DNA of 10,656 nucleotides from Thalassotalea_E sp964620605 (GCA_964620605.1 CAZUHQ010000128.1:1-10656), one strand, 5' to 3'; shown: positions 1 to 6,017, counted from the stretch's first letter. Program-made: numbers and translations. Notes: generated by a model from the sequence alone, not told the origin.

Positions 1-9
1 TTGCGACCA

Positions 10-38
10 CGTCAACAGTTAATTTCATTTTTTTTGAA
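10..38 (-). promoter_or_regulatory. Possible rRNA-type promoter half (-35 plus UP-like tract), firing leftwards out of the window
   Basis: On the minus strand a TTGACG hexamer (positions 15-10) follows the sequence AACTG. An A-rich tract containing a run of eight A lies further upstream, at about positions 38-18. This resembles the -35 and UP element of strong rRNA P1 promoters. The matching -10 would lie beyond the left edge, so it cannot be checked here. The idea is supported by known gene order, since yrdA neighbours an rRNA operon in E. coli (rrnD). It is an inference from half a promoter plus synteny. Confidence 0.35.
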
Positions 39-227
39 ATACCGGTTTGTTTGCTTTATTTTTACACACCCCTTAAATTTATTGGCATTATTTACTCAAT
101 AAATGCTGAATTTCACTACAATCATTAACTCTATCTCTTTTAACGATAATTTTAACTTTACTTTAAAAAATTCGCTTTTTAATAAATAAACACATAATCT
201 TTTCTTATACAAATATCTATTTCAACA

Positions 228-233
228 AGAGGT
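228..233 (+). promoter_or_regulatory. Ribosome binding site of yrdA
   Basis: AGAGGT lies five bases before the ATG at 239 and supports this start. The start also agrees with the family N-terminus, which begins a short distance before the first hexapeptide turns. Confidence 0.7.
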
Positions 234-238
234 AAACA

Positions 239-781
239 ATGAAGCAGGAGAATTTGCGCTCATATAAAGGGAGTTATCCCAATATAGGAGAAAATATTTA
301 TATAGATAAAAGCGCTGTTTTGGTTGGTGATATAACAATAGGAAGTGATTCAAGCATCTGGCCATTAGTTGCTGCTCGCGGCGATGTAAACAAAATGACT
401 ATAGGTGAGCGAACAAATATTCAGGATGGAACCATATTACATTTAACCCGTACATCAAAAGCTCATCCTGATGGTTTCCCACTAATAATAGGCGATGATG
501 TCACTATCGGTCATCAATGCATGTTACATGGTTGCACAATAGGTAACCGGGTATTAGTCGGCATGGGTGCCATTGTAATGGATGGGGCTGTTGTAGAAGA
601 TGATGTTTTCATCGGTGCTGGTACCGTAGTTCCGCCAAATAAAATATTAAAAAGTGGTTTTCTTTACGTTGGCAACCCAATGAAAGAAGCACGACCATTA
701 AAGGCAGCAGAAATAGCCTTTTTAAAAGAATCAGCAAATAACTATGTTGAACTAAAAAATGACTATTTAGCCGAACAATAA
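239..781 (+). CDS. yrdA: Gamma-carbonic-anhydrase-family hexapeptide-repeat protein (YrdA-like)
   Basis: The protein has 180 residues and is predicted to be a cytoplasmic left-handed beta-helix of the gamma-class carbonic anhydrase family, which normally forms trimers. Hexapeptide turns run from about residue 20 to 135 (for example IGDDVTIG and IGNRVLVG). Three histidines that fit the family's metal ligands are present: H68 in the LHLT segment, H92 in IGHQC and H97 in MLHGC. RGDV (47-50) and NIQDG (60-64) are further family signatures. Length and sequence closely match E. coli YrdA. Many YrdA-type proteins have no demonstrated carbonic anhydrase activity, so the enzymatic role is not certain. 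The gene is the only plus-strand gene in the left part and ends 11 bases before the convergent DUF1488 gene, with no terminator hairpin between them. Confidence 0.93.
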   Translation: MKQENLRSYKGSYPNIGENIYIDKSAVLVGDITIGSDSSIWPLVAARGDVNKMTIGERTNIQDGTILHLTRTSKAHPDGFPLIIGDDVTIGHQCMLHGCTIGNRVLVGMGAIVMDGAVVEDDVFIGAGTVVPPNKILKSGFLYVGNPMKEARPLKAAEIAFLKESANNYVELKNDYLAEQ

Positions 782-792
782 AGCCTTACGAT

Positions 793-1029
793 TTAATCTT
801 TCATTTTAATATGTACTTCATTGCCCTCTGGTTCATTTTTTTCGAGCCAGAGCTCGGCAATTTCCTCTAAATCATATTTGGTGCAGCTGTCTATTTCACT
901 TAATCGAGATAACGACAGCGAATGAATATAGAAAGTTATCAATTGCCCAGATAAAATACCGGTAAAGCACCATGCTTGATGATGCTTATTAAAATTTAAG
1001 TCATCGTTAAATAGAACAGCCTGATTCAT
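793..1029 (-). CDS. DUF1488 family protein, translationally coupled to aroE
   Basis: This small acidic protein (78 residues from ATG at 1029) resembles the DUF1488 family, which often sits directly after aroE in Shewanella-type bacteria. Its function is unknown. It has no signal peptide or membrane segment, and the C-terminal half is helix-like and rich in Glu (about residues 50-77). I chose the ATG at 1029 over an in-frame TTG at 1035. The Shine-Dalgarno sequence AGGAG ends eight bases before the ATG but only two before the TTG. The ATG also gives the classic ATGA overlap with the aroE stop. It is probably made from the aroE message and coupled to it by termination-reinitiation. Confidence 0.8.
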   Translation of the reverse strand: MNQAVLFNDDLNFNKHHQAWCFTGILSGQLITFYIHSLSLSRLSEIDSCTKYDLEEIAELWLEKNEPEGNEVHIKMKD

Positions 1030-1841
1030 ACGCAAAGCTCCTGTCGCAATTTTGCTAATACACTGTTAGTTTCAGGTTTTACCTGACGCCAAGTATTAAA
1101 ACTTTCCGCCGCCTGCCCCACCAGCATGCCTAAACCATCAATGGCCTGTTTAGCTTTATGCTGTTTTGCTACTTTGATAAACACAGTATCTTGCTGACCA
1201 TATACCATGTCATAGCAAATGACTTGCTGATTAATTAAATGTTCCGAAATGGGCAAATTATCACCTGATAAACTCGCGGAAGTGGCATTAATAATCAGAT
1301 CAAATTCACCTTGATTAGCCTGCTCAAAACTCGCATAAGTTAGCCCTTGATCGTTAAATTGTTCAACCAATTGCTGCGCTTTTTTCACAGTTCTATTAGC
1401 TATTACAATAGAATCAGGGTTTTGTTCAAGTAACGGTAAAACCACGCCTTTAGCCGCTCCACCAGCCCCTAATAATAAAATGCGGCTCTTGGCTATCAAC
1501 ACCTGATGAGCTAACAGATCATTAACTAAGCCCAAGCCATCAGTATTATCACCAAAGATTTTCCCTGCTTTAAAGCTCAGAGTATTCACGGCGCCAGCTA
1601 ATTTCGCCCGATTAGAAAGGTGGTCACATAACTGCAAAGCCTGTTCTTTAAATGGCACTGTGACATTCGCACCTTTACCGCCTGCTTGAGCAAATGCCCA
1701 CACAGTTTCGGCAAACTTATCTAGCGGTACTAACTCACTTTGATAGTTAAGTTGCTGCCCAGTTTGTTTGGCAAATAACTGATGAATAAAAGGAGAACGG
1801 GATTGTTTTATCGGATTACCGTAAACGCGATACTGATCCAT
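1026..1841 (-). CDS. aroE: Shikimate dehydrogenase (NADP+)
   Basis: AroE reduces 3-dehydroshikimate to shikimate with NADPH in the cytoplasm, the fourth step of chorismate synthesis. The protein has 271 residues, a normal length. The N-terminal substrate domain shows NPIKQSRSP (9-17), whose two serines bind shikimate, and NVTVPFKE (59-66) with catalytic K65. N86 and D101 in DNTDG complete the site. The Rossmann domain has the glycine-rich GAGGAA (125-130) and NRT (149-151), the latter typical of NADP-preferring AroE. The C-terminus carries DGLGMLVGQA. The start agrees with the family N-terminus, although no clear Shine-Dalgarno sequence precedes it. It overlaps the DUF1488 gene by four bases and is separated from the upstream tsaC-hemF-dgkA operon by a terminator, so it probably has its own promoter in 1842-1900; I could not pick one confidently. 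Confidence 0.97.
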   Translation of the reverse strand: MDQYRVYGNPIKQSRSPFIHQLFAKQTGQQLNYQSELVPLDKFAETVWAFAQAGGKGANVTVPFKEQALQLCDHLSNRAKLAGAVNTLSFKAGKIFGDNTDGLGLVNDLLAHQVLIAKSRILLLGAGGAAKGVVLPLLEQNPDSIVIANRTVKKAQQLVEQFNDQGLTYASFEQANQGEFDLIINATSASLSGDNLPISEHLINQQVICYDMVYGQQDTVFIKVAKQHKAKQAIDGLGMLVGQAAESFNTWRQVKPETNSVLAKLRQELCV

Positions 1842-1903
1842 AACATATTGAAGACTAGAATTGATTCCCTTTAGGTTAGCGCAATCGTTAACAGATAAAA
1901 ACT

Positions 1904-1943
1904 AAAAAAGCTGCACTCTTCCCGTTATCAGCACAGCTTTTTT
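1904..1943 (-). terminator. Rho-independent terminator downstream of the ompW remnant / dgkA operon
   Basis: AAAAAAGCTG (1904-1913) pairs with CAGCTTTTTT (1934-1943) around a 20-base loop. On the minus strand the stem's T-run continues into AGTTTTTATC. It lies 24 bases beyond the stop of the ompW remnant. It is the first convincing terminator after dgkA, so it probably ends the tsaC-hemF-dgkA transcript too. The A-run on the other side means it could also work on the plus strand, but no plus-strand gene ends nearby. Confidence 0.7.
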
Positions 1944-1967
1944 ATTATGACTTAGAGCTGGTTGCTA

Positions 1968-2144
1968 TTAAAACTTATAACCAAGCATTACTGAATACAC
2001 CATAGGGTCAACAGCAACATCGGCTGAACCTTTAATGGCATCACCAATTTTGAAGTTAGCTTCAGTATCAATATCGATATAACGCACAGACGCATTTAAA
2101 TGCCAGTTATTATCTAATTGGAAATCGGCACCAGAGGTTGCTCT
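1968..2144 (-). pseudogene. ompW: OmpW-family outer-membrane protein, C-terminal remnant
   Basis: A minus-strand frame ending in TAA at 1968-1970 encodes about 58 residues that look like the end of an OmpW-type eight-stranded beta-barrel. Features include GADFQL, LNASVRYIDIDTEANF, DVAVDPMVYS and the terminal LGYKF, with the aromatic last residue typical of outer-membrane proteins. Intact OmpW proteins are about 200-220 residues, so roughly three quarters is missing, including signal peptide and N-terminal strands. The recognisable sequence fades at about 2144, and a TAG stop closes the frame at 2160-2162. No start codon with a ribosome site is present. It is read as a deletion remnant rather than a functional gene. 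The OmpW assignment comes from recalled family features and is fairly secure because of the continuous match through the C-terminus. Confidence 0.82.
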
Positions 2145-2154
2145 ATGATTTTTT

Positions 2155-2168
2155 ATGATCTAAATCAC
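2155..2168 (-). promoter_or_regulatory. FNR/ANR-like site next to the ompW remnant
   Basis: The minus strand reads GTGAT-TTAG-ATCAT, matching 8 of 10 defined positions of the FNR consensus TTGAT-N4-ATCAA, with both inner TGAT/ATCA half-sites perfect. It lies 11 bases upstream of the recognisable ompW remnant. ompW is an FNR-controlled gene in E. coli, so the site may be the old ompW promoter element brought next to the C-terminal fragment by deletion. It resembles a CRP half-site pair less well. Activity is not shown. Confidence 0.5.
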
Positions 2169-2208
2169 CTTTTCGCCGTTTATCTTGATAGCTGTACAAG
2201 ATAAGCAG

Positions 2209-2580
2209 TTAAAACAAAGTATAAATTTTATAGCCCCAAACCAGAACGAAATAACAGATAGCAACAAATACTGCCGCTGAGCCTAAGTCTTTTGCCCGGC
2301 CGCTTAACTCATGGCGTTCTAATCCTATGCGGTCAATTGCCGCTTCGATGCCAGAATTAAGCAATTCTGTAATTAAAATGCCAAATACTGCTGAAATTAA
2401 CAGGCAAAATTCGACAAAGCCATTCGCCATATAACTAGCGATCGGCAATAGAACAATAAATAAAAATACTTCCTGACGAAAGGCAATTTCATGCTTATAC
2501 GCCGCTTTTAAGCCTAAAATACTGTTACGAGTTGCCGGACCAAAACGAGCGAAATGTCCTAAATTATTTTTTTCTGTCAT
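2209..2580 (-). CDS. dgkA: Diacylglycerol kinase, integral membrane (DgkA type)
   Basis: This 123-residue inner-membrane enzyme phosphorylates diacylglycerol to phosphatidic acid with ATP, recycling the lipid by-product of periplasmic glucan or similar synthesis. It belongs to the small trimeric bacterial DgkA family. Three membrane helices are visible at about residues 38-53, 56-72 and 100-120. Family residues are in place: E31 and E37 in the HEIAFRQE segment, E72, N75 and catalytic-base E79 in the ELLNSGIEAAIDRIG stretch, and K97-D98 in GRAKDLGSAA. The ATG follows the hemF stop after only four bases, so it is almost certainly the last gene of the tsaC-hemF-dgkA operon. The ribosome site is weak (AGAGTAG), which suggests coupling to hemF translation. 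Confidence 0.95.
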   Translation of the reverse strand: MTEKNNLGHFARFGPATRNSILGLKAAYKHEIAFRQEVFLFIVLLPIASYMANGFVEFCLLISAVFGILITELLNSGIEAAIDRIGLERHELSGRAKDLGSAAVFVAICYFVLVWGYKIYTLF

Positions 2581-2584
2581 AAAA

Positions 2585-3499
2585 CTACTCTGCTGCCAAC
2601 CAGTCGGTTGCTACTAAATATTGTGCCAAGCGGGCTTCTTCACTATCTGCTTGAGGCTGATAATTATATTCCCAGCGCGCCAAAGGCGGCATCGACATTA
2701 AAATTGACTCGGTACGGCCACCTGACTGCAAACCAAACAAGGTACCGCGATCAAAAACCAGATTAAACTCGACATAACGACCGCGACGATACAACTGAAA
2801 CTGACGGTGCTGCTCGGTAAATTCGGTATCTTTACGCTTATTAACAATAGGCACATAAGCATCAATGTAACCCTGGCCAACCGCCTTAATATAATTAAGG
2901 CAAGTTTCAAAGTTCCAACAGTTCAAATCATCAAAGAATAAGCCACCAACACCACGAGTTTCATCACGATGTTTTAAATAAAAATATTGATCACACCACT
3001 TTTTATGCTCATCATAAACGGTGTCACCAAAAGGATGACATAAGGCTTTAGCTGTTTGATGCCAGTGAACCACATCTTCCATAAACGGATAAAATGGCGT
3101 TAAATCAAAACCGCCACCAAACCACCAAACCGGCTGTTCGCCTTCTTTCTCAGCAATAAAAAATCTTACGTTGGCATGAGAGGTAGGTACAAAAGGATTT
3201 TTCGGATGAATAACTAACGATACACCACAGGCCTGCCAGCTTCTACCAGCTAATTCTGGACGATGCGCCGTTGCCGAAGGCGGTAATTTATCACCAGACA
3301 CTAAGGAAAAATTGACACCACCCTGTTCGATTACCGCACCATTAGTCATCACCCGAGTACGGCCGCCACCACCTTCAGCCCGTGTCCAATTATCTTCAAC
3401 AAATTTCCCTTCGCCATCCGCCTGCTCTAACGCGTTGCAAATATTATCTTGCAGCGTTTTTAAAAACTCGATCACTTGTTCGATATTTATCTGACTCAT
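2585..3499 (-). CDS. hemF: Oxygen-dependent coproporphyrinogen III oxidase
   Basis: HemF converts coproporphyrinogen III to protoporphyrinogen IX by two oxidative decarboxylations that use O2, in the cytoplasm, during haem synthesis. The protein has 304 residues, the usual length. Signatures in order are GGGGRTRV (43-50), GGGFDLTPFYPF (128-139), HRDETRGVGGLFFDD (177-191), and near the end GRYVEFNLVFDRGT and SGGRTESILMSMPP. H98, H108, H147 and H177 match the conserved histidines thought to bind metal in the E. coli enzyme. The ATG overlaps the tsaC stop as ATGA, and dgkA follows four bases after the TAG. An AGGAG lies about 13 bases before the start, rather far, so coupling to tsaC is likely. 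Confidence 0.98.
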   Translation of the reverse strand: MSQINIEQVIEFLKTLQDNICNALEQADGEGKFVEDNWTRAEGGGGRTRVMTNGAVIEQGGVNFSLVSGDKLPPSATAHRPELAGRSWQACGVSLVIHPKNPFVPTSHANVRFFIAEKEGEQPVWWFGGGFDLTPFYPFMEDVVHWHQTAKALCHPFGDTVYDEHKKWCDQYFYLKHRDETRGVGGLFFDDLNCWNFETCLNYIKAVGQGYIDAYVPIVNKRKDTEFTEQHRQFQLYRRGRYVEFNLVFDRGTLFGLQSGGRTESILMSMPPLARWEYNYQPQADSEEARLAQYLVATDWLAAE

Positions 3500-4041
3500 A
3501 GTCGAAACGTTTCTCCTGTTAGTGCATCAATGATCCTGGAAGGTTGGTTAAAACCTAAGGTTTTGCCTTTGATAATAAAATCTATTTTATCAGTTAATGC
3601 AGGAGATAAATCCTGCCACTGACTTACCGGAGGTTCACCAGACAAATTAGCGCTGGTAGAGACTATCGGTTTATTAACTTGATTACACAAGGCGACAACA
3701 TCAGGCTGACTGGTTACCCGTACGGCAATCGAATCAAAATCACCGGTTAACCAAGAAGATAAGCCATCATTTTTCGGAAATACCTGAGTAATACCATCTG
3801 GCCAGCGTGATAACACGCTGAAACGTTTATCTTGCGGTATCTTATTATCATTAACATACGGCAGTAATTGAGAATAATTAGCAGCCAACAAAATCAAGCC
3901 TTTAGCTTTATCACGTTGCTTTAGCCGTAATAACTTTTCAATAGCTTCAATATTATCGGGATCACAGCCTAAACCAAATACCGCTTCGGTAGGATAGGCA
4001 ATAATTCCCCCTTGTTGATACACTTCAACGGCTGTTGTCAT
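3496..4041 (-). CDS. tsaC: L-threonylcarbamoyladenylate synthase, short TsaC type
   Basis: TsaC makes threonylcarbamoyl-AMP from threonine, bicarbonate and ATP, the first step of the t6A37 modification of ANN-decoding tRNAs in the cytoplasm. At 181 residues it is the single-domain TsaC form without the Sua5 C-terminal extension. Motifs are AYPTEAVFGLGCDP (15-28), KQRDKAKGLILL (41-52), IAVRVT (105-110), STSANLSG (128-135) and PSRIID near the end. The segment RWPDGITQVFP (79-89) departs from the more usual WPGPxT form. The frame stays open upstream of the ATG, but it contains no better start and no Shine-Dalgarno sequence, so the ATG at 4041 is kept with moderate certainty. It is the first gene of the tsaC-hemF-dgkA operon. 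Confidence 0.96.
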   Translation of the reverse strand: MTTAVEVYQQGGIIAYPTEAVFGLGCDPDNIEAIEKLLRLKQRDKAKGLILLAANYSQLLPYVNDNKIPQDKRFSVLSRWPDGITQVFPKNDGLSSWLTGDFDSIAVRVTSQPDVVALCNQVNKPIVSTSANLSGEPPVSQWQDLSPALTDKIDFIIKGKTLGFNQPSRIIDALTGETFRL

Positions 4042-4077
4042 AAAATTAATCGCTAAAACGAATAAATAATGGCGCCA

Positions 4078-4105
4078 ATTATACGGTTTTTTGCTTAGCT
4101 TGCAT
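4078..4105 (-). promoter_or_regulatory. Probable promoter of tsaC-hemF-dgkA
   Basis: A perfect TATAAT (4083-4078, minus strand) is followed by a GC-rich discriminator TGGCGCC. A weak -35, ATGCAA (4105-4100), lies 16 bases upstream. Transcription would begin at about 4071, giving a leader of about 30 bases. GC-rich discriminators are typical of promoters sensitive to growth rate and (p)ppGpp, so such control is plausible but inferred. Confidence 0.6.
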
Positions 4106-4140
4106 TAAGATTATTGACCTGTGTTCCTGATAAAAATAAT

Positions 4141-4173
4141 AGGCCAAAAAAGCTAAGCTCACTCTTTTGGCCT
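4141..4173 (-). terminator. Rho-independent terminator of the acyl-CoA synthetase gene
   Basis: AGGCCAAAA (4141-4149) pairs with TTTTGGCCT (4165-4173) over nine bases with a 15-base loop. On the minus strand the stem is followed by the T-rich ATTATTTTTATC. It lies 23 bases past the synthetase stop and insulates it from the tsaC promoter immediately downstream. Confidence 0.75.
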
Positions 4174-4196
4174 TTCACTAAGCTAGAATAGTAACT

Positions 4197-5825
4197 TTAA
4201 GTTTCGCTGAGCTGTTTAACTTTTTCCCGTAAGACAAATTTTTGCACTTTACCGGTCGAGGTTTTCGGCAATTCACTAAAGACTATGGTTTTTGGCGCTT
4301 TAAAATTAGCTATATGTTCACGGCAAAATTCAATGATTTCCTGCTCACTCGCCACTTTCCCTGCTTTTAAGCTAACAAATGCGCACGGGGTTTCACCCCA
4401 CTTTTCATCTTTACGGGCAACAACCGCCGCTTCCATAATAGCAGGATGCTGATAAAGCACTCCTTCCACTTCTACTGAAGAAATGTTCTCTCCGCCTGAA
4501 ATAATAATATCTTTAGAGCGATCTCTGATTTCAATAAAGCCATCAGGATGTTTAACCGCCAAATCGCCAGAATGAAACCAGCCATGCTTAAAGGCTTCAA
4601 CTGTTGCGCTATCATTTTTCAAATAACCTTTCATGGTAGTATTACCACGAAACATGATCTCGCCAACCGTTTCAGCATCTGCCGGTACCGGCTCCATAGT
4701 TTGTGGTTCGAGTACATCCACTTCTTCCTGAGTTGGATAACGCACGCCTTGGCGTGCTTTTAGCGCCGCCCGCTGATCGGCATCTAACGTATCCCATTGC
4801 TCTTTCCATTCACTAACCACACAAGGCCCATAAACTTCCGTTAAACCATAACCTTGCGTGATATCAAAACCATAAGCTTCCATGCCTTTAATTACAGCTG
4901 CTGGTGGCGGCGCACCAGCAGTCATAATATTGATACCACGCGGCACTCTATCCAATAGTTCACTATCCGCATTTAAAATCATATTAAGCACAATTGGCGC
5001 ACCACAAAAGTGGCTAACGTTACGTTCGATCAAACTAGTAACAATCGCATTAACTTCCACCTGGCGTAAACACACTTGAGTGCCCGCCATTGCCACGACC
5101 GTCCAAGGAAAACACCAGCCATTACAATGAAACATTGGCAAAGTCCATAAATACACAGAATCATTAGCCAGCGGCCAGATCATATTGTTACCAACAGCAT
5201 TTAAGTAAGCGCCGCGATGCGAATATACCACGCCTTTTGGATTACCCGTTGTACCTGACGTGTAATTAAGTGCTAACGCCTGCCACTCATCATGAATCAG
5301 GTTGCCCTGAAAATTTTCATCGCCTTCAGCCAGTAACACCTGATATTCCAATTCACCAATGCGCTGTTGTGGTTGGCCGATATCATCAATATCTATCACC
5401 AACGGTGTTCTCGAACATAACGCCAGCGCCTTTTTAACCTCTTTAGCAAATGCAGTATCGGTTAACAACACGTCACATTCACTATGATCTAAGATAAAGG
5501 CAATCGCCTGGGCATCGAGGCGAATATTAATGGAATTAAGTACCGCACCGGTTAACGGCACACCATAATGGGCATCGAGAAACGCCGGAATATTCGCCGC
5601 AAGAACACTAACAGTATCCCCAGGTTTTACGCCGCGCCGAATTAATGCCGATGCCAAGCGACGAACATTCTGACGATATTCTTTGTAGGTAAAACGCTGC
5701 TCACCATGAATAATTGCCACTTTGTCAGGATAAACATCTGCGGTACGATTTAAAAAATTAATCGGTGTTAACGGCTGATGATTCGCCGCTACCTTGCCTA
5801 AGCCTTGGCTATATATGTTATGCAT
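4197..5825 (-). CDS. AMP-forming acyl-CoA synthetase (fatty-acyl / acyl-activating enzyme family)
   Basis: This 542-residue ANL-superfamily enzyme activates a carboxylic acid to acyl-AMP and then acyl-CoA. Motifs are in order: the phosphate loop YTSGTTGNPKG (188-198), GYGLTE (325-330), the adenosine-binding SGDL with D421, the hinge RDRSKD (434-439), SGGENISS (443-450) and TSTGK with catalytic K526. The overall form resembles medium/long-chain acyl-activating enzymes related to plant AAE proteins and DmdB-like ligases, rather than acetyl-CoA synthetase. The substrate cannot be set from sequence alone. There is no signal peptide or membrane helix. The ATG is supported by a GAGGAAAGG ribosome site. 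It is transcribed alone, between the tsaC promoter and the divergent purE, with its own terminator. No beta-oxidation or regulator gene is adjacent, so its metabolic role is open. Confidence 0.93.
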   Translation of the reverse strand: MHNIYSQGLGKVAANHQPLTPINFLNRTADVYPDKVAIIHGEQRFTYKEYRQNVRRLASALIRRGVKPGDTVSVLAANIPAFLDAHYGVPLTGAVLNSINIRLDAQAIAFILDHSECDVLLTDTAFAKEVKKALALCSRTPLVIDIDDIGQPQQRIGELEYQVLLAEGDENFQGNLIHDEWQALALNYTSGTTGNPKGVVYSHRGAYLNAVGNNMIWPLANDSVYLWTLPMFHCNGWCFPWTVVAMAGTQVCLRQVEVNAIVTSLIERNVSHFCGAPIVLNMILNADSELLDRVPRGINIMTAGAPPPAAVIKGMEAYGFDITQGYGLTEVYGPCVVSEWKEQWDTLDADQRAALKARQGVRYPTQEEVDVLEPQTMEPVPADAETVGEIMFRGNTTMKGYLKNDSATVEAFKHGWFHSGDLAVKHPDGFIEIRDRSKDIIISGGENISSVEVEGVLYQHPAIMEAAVVARKDEKWGETPCAFVSLKAGKVASEQEIIEFCREHIANFKAPKTIVFSELPKTSTGKVQKFVLREKVKQLSET

Positions 5826-5937
5826 AACCTTTCCTCACTAAGTTCATAGCTAGTACTAGTACTTCGCCAGCTTTTTTGCTTTAAGTAAGGTTAGTTTACG
5901 CCGATATTTTTGAATAAAAATTAGCCTTTGGTCTAAG

Positions 5938-5955
5938 ACTGTCGACAATTTAAAT
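5938..5955 (+). repeat. Direct repeat copy A, TGTCGACA core (putative operator)
   Basis: ACTGTCGACAATTTAAAT matches copy B (6000-6017) at 14 of 18 positions on the same strand. Its core TGTCGACA is a perfect palindrome. TGT-NN-ACA cores are typical of GntR-family (FCD/VanR-type) operators, but no regulator gene lies in the window, so the factor is unknown. Confidence 0.45.
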
Positions 5956-5999
5956 GTTTTAACACCGCTTTAAACTAGAAATGTATATGTTTTAGATTG

Positions 6000-6017
6000 A
6001 TTGTCTACAGTTTAATT
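6000..6017 (+). repeat. Direct repeat copy B, TGTCTACA core (putative operator)
   Basis: ATTGTCTACAGTTTAATT is the second copy, 62 bases (about six helical turns) after copy A. Its core TGTCTACA is palindromic except at the central pair. The in-phase spacing would suit cooperative binding or looping, which is an inference. Confidence 0.45.

Noticed and set aside
22..40. ATTTCA / TGAAAT hairpin near the left edge as a terminator
   Set aside because: Six A/T-rich pairs with an all-T loop and no T-run after the stem on either strand; better read as part of an A/T-rich upstream promoter tract.
131..150. TCTCTTTTAACGAT, resembling an rRNA boxA element
   Set aside because: It is on the plus strand, pointing towards yrdA and away from the suspected rRNA operon, and matches boxA only partly.
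1030..1035. TTG at 1033-1035 as the DUF1488 start
   Set aside because: It is only two bases from the AGGAG ribosome site, too close for normal initiation. The ATG at 1029 has proper spacing and gives the ATGA overlap with aroE.
2181..2203. TATCTTG / CAAGATA hairpin just after dgkA, considered as its terminator
   Set aside because: The stem is AT-rich and no T-run follows it on the minus strand (AACGGCGAAAAGG comes next). The hairpin at 1904-1943 is a much better terminator.
3312..3494. Plus-strand open frame of 60 codons opposite hemF
   Set aside because: It lies wholly antisense to the conserved N-terminus of hemF, has no ribosome site and reads as low-complexity Pro/Ser sequence.
4548..5079. 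Two plus-strand open frames opposite the acyl-CoA synthetase
   Set aside because: Both are antisense to conserved motifs of the synthetase, lack ribosome sites and resemble no family.
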